Assembly (NCBI GenBank): GCA_900768425.1 | Contig: CAAGCR010000055.1 | Location: 1 to 16,286, forward strand | Source of the DNA: Clostridia bacterium | GTDB taxonomy: Bacteria; Bacillota; Clostridia; Christensenellales; UBA1242 | DNA: 16,286 nt | Direction: 5' to 3' | Shown: piece by piece, positions 7,154 through 14,365 of the stretch | Position numbering within the stretch: the first letter of the stretch is position 1 | Layout of the letters: the number at the start of each line of letters is the position of its first letter | Translations under genes and position numbers: made by a program | Notes under the pieces: generated by a model | What the model saw: only the letters and a program-made list of their open reading frames with translations | Database searches by the model: none | What the model was told of the DNA's origin: nothing

Positions 7154-7708
7154 TTAAAAATCTAAGTTTTTATCGCAAGATCTAATTTCTTGTTCTATTC
7201 TGTTTTTCTCTTTTAGACCACGTTGATAATCTTCATAACTTGTTCCGTTAATTTTATCTTGTCTTTTATAATAATTAACAACATTTTCAACTTCAGATAA
7301 ATAAACGGTGTTGTTTGATGAGAAAGAAGGAAAAGTGCTTGCATATTTTTGTTGATTTCTTCTTTCTTCTCTATCTCTTTTTGCCTTAAATTTTCTCCAT
7401 GCTTTTTCTTGTTTTGTACTTAAACAATCGCAGTCATCATAATACTCATAGTCAAGAGAGTTGTATTCTACTTTTGGATTAATCATATTTTGAAACTCGT
7501 TGCGTATTGACAATAAAGATTTATTCCAATCAACATTATCGTGGAGTTTTAAGTTAACGTAGTCGGCTGGTTTTAAATTTGTAACTTCATTATTGTGCAA
7601 AAATTTAACTTTGCTAAAATCTAGATTAGATACATAGATGTAATATAAACCACTTGTTGCTCTTATTATAGCAATATGGTCTTGTGGATATTTTTCATTT
7701 CCAAACAT
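7154..7708 (-). CDS. Hypothetical protein, 184 aa, unrecognised
   Basis: I do not recognise this protein. The first 75 residues look globular, with short beta-type stretches (HIAIIRATSGLYYIYVSN, residues 11-28) and no membrane segment or signal peptide. Residues 86-95 are acidic and Tyr-rich with two Cys (93, 95). Residues 99-120 are highly charged and probably helical (KQEKAWRKFKAKRDREERRNQ). The C-terminal third is polar and also probably helical. The ATG at 7708 is chosen over an in-frame ATG at 7726 because AAGGGG (7716-7721 on the + strand) sits 7 bp before it. The gene is monocistronic with its own promoter, flanked by convergent khpA and divergent pyk. It is probably real: good ribosome site, promoter and terminator. 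Function unknown. Confidence 0.7.
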   Translation of the reverse strand: MFGNEKYPQDHIAIIRATSGLYYIYVSNLDFSKVKFLHNNEVTNLKPADYVNLKLHDNVDWNKSLLSIRNEFQNMINPKVEYNSLDYEYYDDCDCLSTKQEKAWRKFKAKRDREERRNQQKYASTFPSFSSNNTVYLSEVENVVNYYKRQDKINGTSYEDYQRGLKEKNRIEQEIRSCDKNLDF

Positions 7709-7739
7709 ATTTATTCCCCTTTTCATAAATTATAATTCA

Positions 7740-7768
7740 AGTGTAAACCTAAACAAGATTTATGTCAA
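7740..7768 (-). promoter_or_regulatory. Predicted promoter of the 184-aa protein gene
   Basis: On the - strand, a consensus TTGACA (7763-7768), a 17-bp spacer and TACACT (7740-7745). The start would be near 7733, giving a leader of about 25 nt. A second candidate -10, TATAAT at 7729-7734, has only TTGTTT as -35 box and would leave a very short leader. Confidence 0.55.
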
Positions 7769-8037
7769 TAGTGATTTCAAATTCTTCAAAAAGTAAAATA
7801 TTGTTAGTGTATGCTTTATACGGGAAGGATAGTTTTGTTAAAAATGAAAGAAAGAAAAAGTTACTTTAATATATTTGAATATTTTAAAATGTAATATTAA
7901 AATAATAAATAATTGTGAACAGTATATGAATAGTAAAAAATATGAAAATTTAAAAAATACTTTTAACATATATAAGGCAAAAAATTATTAAAAATATGTA
8001 AATAATGTAAAATCATTATTAATTTTTATAATAAATA
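7769..8037. other. A/T-rich intergenic stretch, no gene supported
   Basis: Between the divergent promoter and the pyk promoter region lies about 270 bp of very A/T-rich DNA (long runs of A, TATT and ATAA). I see no tRNA or convincing hairpin. A 35-codon open frame (7762-7869) has no ribosome site and overlaps the divergent promoter. The A-runs could curve the DNA and help the pyk promoter, but this is speculation. Confidence 0.5.
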
Positions 8038-8046
8038 TGCTAAAAT
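8038..8046 (+). promoter_or_regulatory. Possible extended -10 element for pyk
   Basis: TG-C-TAAAAT at 8038-8046 fits an extended -10 box (TGnTATAAT with one mismatch). No good -35 box lies 16-18 bp upstream. The start would be near 8053, leaving a leader of about 33 nt. A bare TATAAT at 8027-8032 is the alternative, also without a -35 box. Confidence 0.35.
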
Positions 8047-8085
8047 ATTAAAAAAGATAAAAATTTGATTAAAAAGAGATTAATT

Positions 8086-9492
8086 ATGAAAAAAACAAAA
8101 ATTATTTGTACAATAGGTCCTGCTTGTAATATAGAAGAAACATTGATAAAAATGATTGATGCCGGAATGAATGTCGCACGCATCAACTTTTCTCATGGAA
8201 CAGATGAAGAACATAAAAAAACTATAAATCTATTAAAAAAAGTTAGAGAAAAAACTAACTCATCTCTTGGAATTATGTTAGACACAAAAGGTCCAGAATA
8301 TAGAATAAAAACATTTAAAGACGACAAAGTTGTCCTAAAAAAAGGTGATGAGTTTACTTTCACAACAAAAGATGTCGTTGGAACAGAAAAAATTGTATCA
8401 GTTAACTATAAAAATCTAGCTAAAGAAATTTCTGTTGGTGACACAATTTTGGTTTGCAACGGCTTGTTAATTTTTAAAGTAAAACAAATAAAGGGGAGTA
8501 ATGTCGTATGCGATATTATTGCCGGTGGAGAAATATCTAACCATAAAAGTATGAATTTTCCTAAAAAGGTATTCAAAGGAAAATATATTTCAGAGCAAGA
8601 CAAAAACGATATTTTACTCGGATTATCCTGCGGTATTGATTTTATTGCTTGTTCATTTGTATCTCGTGCGAACGATGTTAAAGATATTAGGAAATTTTTA
8701 GATGAAAATGGCGGACAAAATGTTGAAATAATTGCAAAAATAGAAAACCAAATGGGTGTTGACAATGTTGATGATATTTTGCAAATTGCCGATGGTTTAA
8801 TGGTTGCTCGTGGTGATATGGGTGTAGAAATTGAGCAAGAAAAATTGCCATATATTCAAAAATATTTAATAAAAAAGTGCTTAAATAGTGGTAAATTAGT
8901 AATAACTGCAACCGAAATGTTAGAAAGTATGATAAATAATCCACGCCCAACCAGAGCAGAAACAAGTGATGTGGCTAATGCGGTTTATGATGGTTCGTCA
9001 GCAATAATGTTGTCCGGCGAAACAGCTATGGGAAAATATCCGGTAATGGCTGTTGAAACAATGGCAAAAATTGCAGAAGAAACTGAAAAAAATATAAAGT
9101 ATGCTAATCGTTTTGATGAAATGCAAGTTCATACTAATCATAATTTAGATGCTGTTTGTAGAGCGTGTTGTAGATTATCCATAGACACAAACGCAAAAGC
9201 AATAGTTGCTTGTAGCAAAACTGGCAGAACAATAAAACAAGTTTCGCGCTTTCATGCACCTTGCAACATTTTAGGTTTAACAACAGATAAAAATGTGTTT
9301 AATAAAATGTCGTTATATTTTGGTGTTGAACCATTATTGGTTAAAGATTATAAAACATTAGATAATTTGTTTAAAAACGCAACAATTCTTGCAAAAGATA
9401 ATTTCAACTTAAATGTTGGTGATAACATAATCATAACTGGTGGAACGTCAAGTATGACAAACACTAACTTGTTAAAACTAGAAAAAGTGTAA
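8086..9492 (+). CDS. pyk: Pyruvate kinase
   Basis: Converts phosphoenolpyruvate and ADP to pyruvate and ATP, the last step of glycolysis. The 468-aa protein has the A/B/C-domain architecture of the short form, without the PEP-utiliser-like C-terminal domain of Bacillus Pyk. Visible sites: TIGPAC (9-14), VARINFSHG (30-38, Arg32), LDTKGPE (65-71), AKIENQ (217-222, catalytic Lys218 and metal Glu220), ARGDMGVEI (241-249, Asp244) and NPRPTRAETSDVANAV (285-300). Glu71 corresponds to rabbit Glu117, the residue associated with K+-dependent enzymes. The usual GPEIR reads GPEYR, a mild change. The ATG at 8086 starts exactly at the family N-terminus and follows an AAGAGA-like site; the in-frame TTG at 8065 would add seven unconserved residues. 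Confidence 0.96.
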   Translation: MKKTKIICTIGPACNIEETLIKMIDAGMNVARINFSHGTDEEHKKTINLLKKVREKTNSSLGIMLDTKGPEYRIKTFKDDKVVLKKGDEFTFTTKDVVGTEKIVSVNYKNLAKEISVGDTILVCNGLLIFKVKQIKGSNVVCDIIAGGEISNHKSMNFPKKVFKGKYISEQDKNDILLGLSCGIDFIACSFVSRANDVKDIRKFLDENGGQNVEIIAKIENQMGVDNVDDILQIADGLMVARGDMGVEIEQEKLPYIQKYLIKKCLNSGKLVITATEMLESMINNPRPTRAETSDVANAVYDGSSAIMLSGETAMGKYPVMAVETMAKIAEETEKNIKYANRFDEMQVHTNHNLDAVCRACCRLSIDTNAKAIVACSKTGRTIKQVSRFHAPCNILGLTTDKNVFNKMSLYFGVEPLLVKDYKTLDNLFKNATILAKDNFNLNVGDNIIITGGTSSMTNTNLLKLEKV

Positions 9493-9497
9493 AATTG

Positions 9498-11279
9498 TCA
9501 CTCAACAGTAACACTCTTTGCTAAATTCCTTGGTTTATCAGGATTTAGCCCTTTTTTTATGCTAGTGTAATATGCCAAAATTTGAAAAGGCAATATTGAC
9601 GTAATGGGCATAACATTTTCGTTAAATGATTGTAGTTTAATTATTTTATAAAATTTTTTAACTACTTCTTTTGGTAAATCAAACTGAGTGACAAAAATAA
9701 CTTTTGCTCCGCGAGCCTGTGCTTCATATGCATTGTTTAAGGTTTTATCCAATAATTCTTTTTGTGTGGCGATTGCAAATAGGTAAGATGATTTATTAAT
9801 AAGAGCCAAAAAGCCATGCTTCAATTCTCCGGCCGGATGCTCACAAGAAAAAATATAGGTTATTTCTTTTAACTTTAAACTTGCTTCTAAGGCGGTAATA
9901 TAGTCGTAATTTCTACCTATAAAAAACACATTTTTTGCTTTTGCGAGTTTGTCTACTAAATTAGAAAAATTATAATAATTTAGGTCTATTTTATCAAAAA
10001 TTTGCAATATTTCATTAAAATAATCATATTTTGTGCCCAATTTTGTATTTTGTATGTGTTTTGCTAGCATATATAAAATGGCAATTTGTGCAGTATAAGC
10101 CTTTGTTGAAGCCACTGCAATTTCTGTTCCGGCACATACAGGCAAAACATATTTAGCGCTATGAGCAAGTGAACTATAAGCAACATTTGTCAAAGCAATA
10201 ACTGTTGCCTTATTATTTTTTGCCAATTCACAAACAGCAAGTGTATCGGCAGTTTCTCCACTTTGACTAACAAATATAAATAAAGATTTTTTATCAATTA
10301 GTGGATTTGCATAACGGTATTCGCTCGCAATGAATGCTCTGGCATCTATTTTTGCATATTCTTGCAAAAATTTCGCACCCATTAAACAAGCATGATATGC
10401 AGTGCCACAACCAATTAAAATTATTTTGCTATATTTTTTTATAAATGCAAGGTTGAATATTTTAAATAAATCTTCTTCACTATACACTTTTACAATGTTT
10501 TGAAGTGCATTTTTTGTATCGTGAATTTCTTTCAGCATAAAATGTTCATAATTTTGTTTTGTGCTACTTATGATTGTATTTTTCAAAAATTTAGGTGATT
10601 TTTTAATAATTTTGCCATTTTTATTATAAAATATTATGTTTTTTTTACTTGCAACGCAATATTCGTTGTCGTTTAATTCATAATATTTTTGTGTTTTGTC
10701 GGCAAAACAAATTACATCACTTGCAAGAATCACTTTATTATTTATGCTTGTTATATATAACGGACTTTTATTTTTTGCTAAATAAATTGTGTCTTTTTCA
10801 TCTTTATTTAAACAGGCAAGGGCATAAGTGCCTTTAATACTATTAGTCACTTCAATAAGTGCTTGCAGTGGTGAAAGACCTTTTTTATCTTGCAATAAAT
10901 TTGCAATTACTTCGGTGTCGGTTTGGCTATAAAATCTATATCCATCTTTTTTTAATTTTGTTTTAATCTCGTTAAAATTCTCAATAATTCCATTATGAAC
11001 AACAGCCCATTTTTTGTCGTTTGACAAATGTGGGTGAGCATTAACTTTTGTTGGTGCTCCATGTGTTGCCCAACGCGAGTGAGCAATCCCGCAAGAAGAA
11101 TTATTATCACTTATTAAACTTTTCAAATCTTCAACTTTGCCAGCACATTTTGTGACAGATATTTCATCATTAAGAACGGCTATGCCGGCGGAATCATATC
11201 CACGATATTCTAAATTCATTAAATTTTTTATTAAATTTTCTTCGGCATTTGTGCCAATATATCCAGTTATACCGCACAT
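9498..11279 (-). CDS. glmS: Glutamine--fructose-6-phosphate aminotransferase (GlmS)
   Basis: Makes glucosamine-6-phosphate from fructose-6-phosphate and glutamine, the committed step of amino-sugar synthesis. The 593-aa protein begins MCGITGYIG, so Cys2 becomes the N-terminal nucleophile of the class II glutaminase. AHSRWATHGAPT, HNGIIENF and SQTDTEVI complete the glutamine site. Two SIS domains follow (GCGTAYHA and SQSGETADTLA; then EASLKLKEI with the HPAGELKHG block). The end, DKPRNLAKSVTVE, is the canonical GlmS tail. Its ATG lies 1 bp after the glmM stop and its AAGGA site is inside glmM, so translation should be coupled. There is no room for a glmS ribozyme leader. It ends in TGA, 5 bp from the stop of convergent pyk. 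Confidence 0.97.
   Translation of the reverse strand: MCGITGYIGTNAEENLIKNLMNLEYRGYDSAGIAVLNDEISVTKCAGKVEDLKSLISDNNSSCGIAHSRWATHGAPTKVNAHPHLSNDKKWAVVHNGIIENFNEIKTKLKKDGYRFYSQTDTEVIANLLQDKKGLSPLQALIEVTNSIKGTYALACLNKDEKDTIYLAKNKSPLYITSINNKVILASDVICFADKTQKYYELNDNEYCVASKKNIIFYNKNGKIIKKSPKFLKNTIISSTKQNYEHFMLKEIHDTKNALQNIVKVYSEEDLFKIFNLAFIKKYSKIILIGCGTAYHACLMGAKFLQEYAKIDARAFIASEYRYANPLIDKKSLFIFVSQSGETADTLAVCELAKNNKATVIALTNVAYSSLAHSAKYVLPVCAGTEIAVASTKAYTAQIAILYMLAKHIQNTKLGTKYDYFNEILQIFDKIDLNYYNFSNLVDKLAKAKNVFFIGRNYDYITALEASLKLKEITYIFSCEHPAGELKHGFLALINKSSYLFAIATQKELLDKTLNNAYEAQARGAKVIFVTQFDLPKEVVKKFYKIIKLQSFNENVMPITSILPFQILAYYTSIKKGLNPDKPRNLAKSVTVE
9520..9558 (+). terminator. Probable pyk terminator embedded in the glmS 3' coding end
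   Basis: Read on the + strand, GCTAAAT(T)CCT at 9520-9530 pairs with AGGATTTAGC at 9540-9549: ten base pairs with one bulged T and a 9-nt loop. CC and seven Ts (9552-9558) follow. It lies 28 bp past the pyk stop, within codons for the conserved GlmS C-terminal tail on the opposite strand. Confidence 0.6.
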
Positions 11280-11280
11280 A

Positions 11281-12603
11281 CTATAATTCCTTTTTATCTA
11301 TTTTTTCAACAATCTCACTAAGATAAGTGGCACTTTTTTGTGCGGAATCATTATCCAATGCTTCCACCATAATTCGCACCTTGCTTTCCGTTCCGGAAAC
11401 TCGAACCATAATGCGCGAGTCGTTGCCGAGTTTGGCTTCTTCTTTATTTATTGCATTTGTTAAAATTTCACTGTTTATTACTCGCATTTTATCGGAAACA
11501 ACACAATCAATGTTACATTGTGGATATAAATTGACTTTTGCAAGTTTAGATAGTGGAGTATTAAGTTTGCACACCATCTCAGAAATTTTAATTGCTGTCA
11601 AAACTCCATCACCGGTAGTCGCATAATCTCTTAGAATTATATGTCCGGATTTTTCACCGCCTAAGTTTAAATTGTCCTTGTTAAGTTTCTCTAAAACATA
11701 CTTGTCGCCAATGTCTGTACGTTCTAACTTAATTCCTAAATTCATTAAGTCTTTTTGAATGCCCATATTAGTATGTCTAGTGCCAACGACAGTATTTTTT
11801 GCCAAAACATTTTTACTTTTTAAATATTTTGCAAGCATATAAATAATCATATCACCATCTAAAATGTCACCATTTTCATCACAAGCAATAATTCTGTCAG
11901 AGTCGCCATCAAAGGCAAAACCAAGATTGGCCTTATTTAAAATTACTTTTTTGCGTAAGGTTTCGGGATATAAAGAACCACAATTATTGTTGATATTTGC
12001 TCCGTCATTTTTACAAGATGTTTTAATAACGCATGCGCCAAGAGTCTTAAATACCTTAGGTGCAACATTAAAACTGGCACCATTACTGGTATCTAACACA
12101 ACTTTTAAACCATTTAAACCTTTAGAGCAACAAGATACTAAATAATCTTCATAAAGTTTAACGAGTTTGTAGTTTTGCTTATAAATACCAATTCTCGCGG
12201 GCGAAGCAAAAAATGTGTGAACAAATTTGCGTTCCAATGCGTTTTCACGCTCATCGCCAAGTTTAAAACCGTTTTCATCAAAAATCTTTATTCCGTTGTA
12301 TTCTGCCGGATTATGCGAAGCACTTACTACAACGCCATAATCAAAACCTAATCTTTTTGTCAAATATGCAATTCCGGCAGTTGGGCAAACACCTATATCA
12401 ACCACATTTGCTCCAGCACTTAAAGCCCCGCTTGCAAAGGCAAGTGTTAAATAACTTCCACTTGTGCGTGTGTCACACCCGATTAAAATTGTTGGCTTAT
12501 CAAGAGTTATTGCTAATGCATTACCACATTTGTATGCTAAATCAAAGGTAAGCTCACTATTAACTTTACCTCTTATACCATCTGTTCCAAAAAAAACTCC
12601 CAT
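11281..12603 (-). CDS. glmM: Phosphoglucosamine mutase (GlmM)
   Basis: Interconverts glucosamine-6-phosphate and glucosamine-1-phosphate. The 440-aa protein (family about 445) shows the alpha-D-phosphohexomutase landmarks in order: FGTDGIRG at 5-12; the phosphoserine loop VVVSASHNP at 91-99, with Ser96 as the phosphorylated residue; the Mg2+ loop FDGDSDR at 231-237; GEKSGHI for sugar recognition; and RVSGTES near residue 400 for phosphate binding, where most family members have RxSGTEP. FGTDGIRG marks GlmM rather than ManB/Pgm types. Its ATG abuts the TAA of the upstream acetyltransferase gene (TAAATG), with AAGGAG inside that gene's last codons, so expression is tightly coupled. Confidence 0.96.
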   Translation of the reverse strand: MGVFFGTDGIRGKVNSELTFDLAYKCGNALAITLDKPTILIGCDTRTSGSYLTLAFASGALSAGANVVDIGVCPTAGIAYLTKRLGFDYGVVVSASHNPAEYNGIKIFDENGFKLGDERENALERKFVHTFFASPARIGIYKQNYKLVKLYEDYLVSCCSKGLNGLKVVLDTSNGASFNVAPKVFKTLGACVIKTSCKNDGANINNNCGSLYPETLRKKVILNKANLGFAFDGDSDRIIACDENGDILDGDMIIYMLAKYLKSKNVLAKNTVVGTRHTNMGIQKDLMNLGIKLERTDIGDKYVLEKLNKDNLNLGGEKSGHIILRDYATTGDGVLTAIKISEMVCKLNTPLSKLAKVNLYPQCNIDCVVSDKMRVINSEILTNAINKEEAKLGNDSRIMVRVSGTESKVRIMVEALDNDSAQKSATYLSEIVEKIDKKEL

Positions 12604-13227
12604 TTAGTTCTCCTTTAAATATTTTTTTGCTCTTTTAGGTTTTATTGTTTCTCTTTCTCTGGCAATAACAAAATCATACTCATTTGTGTCAACGGTTAGA
12701 GTAGACCCCGCACAAACATATGTGCCGGTTTTAACATTTAGTGGAGCAATTAAGTTTACATTGCTACCTATAAAGCAATTGTCGTCAACATTAATCTTGT
12801 TTTTTTCTCTTCCGTTGTAATTAGCAAAAATAACACCACAACCAATGTTGCAATTTTTTCCAACCGAACTATCTCCAATGTACGATAAATGACTTGCTTT
12901 TGTTCCACTTTCAATATGTGAGTTTTTAACTTCGCAAAAGTTACCAATTTTGCAATCATCATCAATAATGCTGTTAGGTCTTAAATGACAATAAGGTCCA
13001 AGTTTAACATTTTTGCCCACTTCGCTTTGTTCTAAATAACTATAAGCAACAACTGAACCATCACCAATAGTGCAGTCAAAAATATAGTTATTAGGCAATA
13101 AAACAACATTGTCACCAATATGTGTTTGACCTTTAATTATATTATTAGGATAAATAGTGACATTTTTACCAAAAGTAACACTTTCATCAATTTCACATTT
13201 TATGTATTTCGGTTTATTTTTTTTCAT
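12604..13227 (-). CDS. Stand-alone glucosamine-1-phosphate N-acetyltransferase (GlmU C-terminal domain type)
   Basis: A 207-aa left-handed beta-helix protein matching only the C-terminal half of GlmU, which acetylates glucosamine-1-phosphate with acetyl-CoA. Hexapeptide repeats fill about residues 20-175. Compared from memory with E. coli GlmU at a constant offset of 250, the active residues are present: Arg83, Lys101, His113 (general base), Tyr116, Asn127, Asn136, Lys142, Ser155, Ala173 and Arg190 (E. coli 333, 351, 363, 366, 377, 386, 392, 405, 423, 440). The N-terminal uridylyltransferase (about 230 residues) is absent, and only non-coding DNA, a promoter and a terminator lie upstream, so this is not a frameshift. 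GGAG 6 bp before the ATG at 13227 fixes the start over the in-frame TTG at 13239. First gene of the glm operon. Confidence 0.88.
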   Translation of the reverse strand: MKKNKPKYIKCEIDESVTFGKNVTIYPNNIIKGQTHIGDNVVLLPNNYIFDCTIGDGSVVAYSYLEQSEVGKNVKLGPYCHLRPNSIIDDDCKIGNFCEVKNSHIESGTKASHLSYIGDSSVGKNCNIGCGVIFANYNGREKNKINVDDNCFIGSNVNLIAPLNVKTGTYVCAGSTLTVDTNEYDFVIARERETIKPKRAKKYLKEN

Positions 13228-13233
13228 AGCATT

Positions 13234-13237
13234 CTCC
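13234..13237 (-). promoter_or_regulatory. Ribosome binding site that fixes the acetyltransferase start
   Basis: GGAG on the - strand, 6 bp before the ATG at 13227. A TTG codon at 13237-13239 in the same frame overlaps this site and so is unlikely to be used. Confidence 0.65.
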
Positions 13238-13309
13238 AAACAAATATATGAAAAAAATCACCCATTGTGTGAAAACGCGTGAAATTTAAGCAACCGAAAA
13301 AATAGTTAT

Positions 13310-13338
13310 ATTATCAATTTAAAAATGAAAAATATCAA
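13310..13338 (-). promoter_or_regulatory. Predicted promoter of the glm operon
   Basis: On the - strand, TTGATA (13333-13338), a 17-bp spacer and GATAAT (13310-13315). The start is expected near 13303, with a leader of about 75 nt. The leader contains a direct repeat of GTGAAA on the + strand at 13269-13274 and 13279-13284. The -35 box begins two bases after the upstream terminator's U-tract. Confidence 0.5.
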
Positions 13339-13340
13339 TC

Positions 13341-13380
13341 AAAAAAGAGTGTAAAAACTAAATGATAGTTTCAACACTCC
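13341..13380 (-). terminator. Intrinsic terminator after the metal exporter gene
   Basis: On the - strand a stem of GAGTGT pairing with ACACTC (13374-13379 with 13347-13352) continues through one mismatch into GAAACTA/TAGTTTT, with a short loop and six Us (13341-13346). It separates the metal genes from the glm operon. Confidence 0.8.
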
Positions 13381-13456
13381 ATAATTGATAAAAACTAAAA
13401 ATTGTATTGTTTATTATATTTATTTGCTAACAACTAAAATAAATTTTTCACTTTAT

Positions 13457-14365
13457 CTAAATAAAAAACCCAATAAGATTAAGCACTTCGCCTAAAGTTA
13501 CACCCAAAACATAAACTAATAAAAGAATGAAAATGTTTTTCAGCCATGCTTTTTTGTTGTGTTTAAATAGCATTAGTATACCAAGCCCAGCACCGGTTGA
13601 AAGTCCGGCAAGTAATGCTCCAAAAGTAATACCTTCCGCCATATATAATTCAACAAGAAGCACAGAAGAAACACAGTTTGGAATTAACCCGATAAGTGAA
13701 GTAATTAATGGTTGAATATATTTGTTAATGTTTGTTAATGCACTTACATTAAGGTTAGTAAATGTAATTATTGCTCCTAATGTTAAATTTACAATAAATA
13801 TAAATATGGCAATTTTGTAAGTATGTTTTAGTGCATCTAAAAATATATTGTCGGCACAACAATGGTTTGTATGCTCGTGGTCGTGTTCTTCGTGTCCACA
13901 CTCGCAGGCTTCGTGGTTGTGATTTGTCGCTAAAACCTCCATATGATTTTCACTTTTCTTATGTGCAATCTTTAATACTAAATCAACTAAGTACCCACAT
14001 ATAATTGCATAAACAAGTTTAATGAGAATCATATTTATCATAGGCAAAATATATGTGTAGTCGGAGAACATAATAGGAATCGCCTCATCACTGGTTGCAA
14101 TAAACACAGCAATTAAAGTGCCAAGAGTTATGTTTTTTTTATTATAAAGGTCTGCCATAGCAACTGAAAAACCACATTGAGGAATAGAACCAACGAGTCC
14201 GCCTACAACAGGACCAAACTTTTTAGCCTTTTTGAAAAAGTTGGTATATCTGTGAGAATTATGTTCTAAATAACTAACTAAAAGATACACTAAATACAAA
14301 ATAGGAATTGCTTTTAGTGTATCTATTGTTGCATCTTCAAGAACCATTAAAATGGCTTTAAACAT
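13457..14365 (-). CDS. Putative heavy-metal exporter, 10-TM ArsP_2-like family, with His/Cys-rich loop
   Basis: A 302-aa polytopic membrane protein resembling the family annotated as 'putative 10TM heavy-metal exporter', often labelled arsenic efflux or putative manganese transporter. Two homologous halves are visible. Residues 60-92 (SIPQCGFSVAMADLY, then NITLGTLIA) and 228-260 (LIPNCVSSVLLVELY, then GITFGALLA) align without gaps, sharing Pro62/229, Cys64/231, Ser67/234, Asp72/Glu239, Tyr74/241 and Thr80/247. Between them a cytosolic or exposed loop at 141-170 is packed with His, Cys and Glu (for example HNHEACECGHEEHDHEH), a likely metal-binding or sensing segment. Its ATG overlaps the stop of the upstream solenoid gene (TAATG), with GGAGG 10 bp before. 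Substrate (Mn, Zn, other divalent metal, or arsenical) cannot be told from sequence; the His-rich loop favours a divalent cation. Confidence 0.78.
   Translation of the reverse strand: MFKAILMVLEDATIDTLKAIPILYLVYLLVSYLEHNSHRYTNFFKKAKKFGPVVGGLVGSIPQCGFSVAMADLYNKKNITLGTLIAVFIATSDEAIPIMFSDYTYILPMINMILIKLVYAIICGYLVDLVLKIAHKKSENHMEVLATNHNHEACECGHEEHDHEHTNHCCADNIFLDALKHTYKIAIFIFIVNLTLGAIITFTNLNVSALTNINKYIQPLITSLIGLIPNCVSSVLLVELYMAEGITFGALLAGLSTGAGLGILMLFKHNKKAWLKNIFILLLVYVLGVTLGEVLNLIGFFI

Noticed and set aside
7762..7869. A 35-codon open frame upstream of pyk
   Set aside because: No ribosome site, overlaps the divergent promoter of the 184-aa gene, and its composition is what A/T-rich intergenic DNA would give.
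12768..12965. Second open frame inside the acetyltransferase gene on the same strand
   Set aside because: The beta-helix frame has full family conservation; the other frame is a low-complexity shadow.
13228..13310. glmS ribozyme or other riboswitch in the glm operon leader
   Set aside because: At about 75 nt it is too short for the ribozyme, and no recognisable conserved core or strong pairing is seen.
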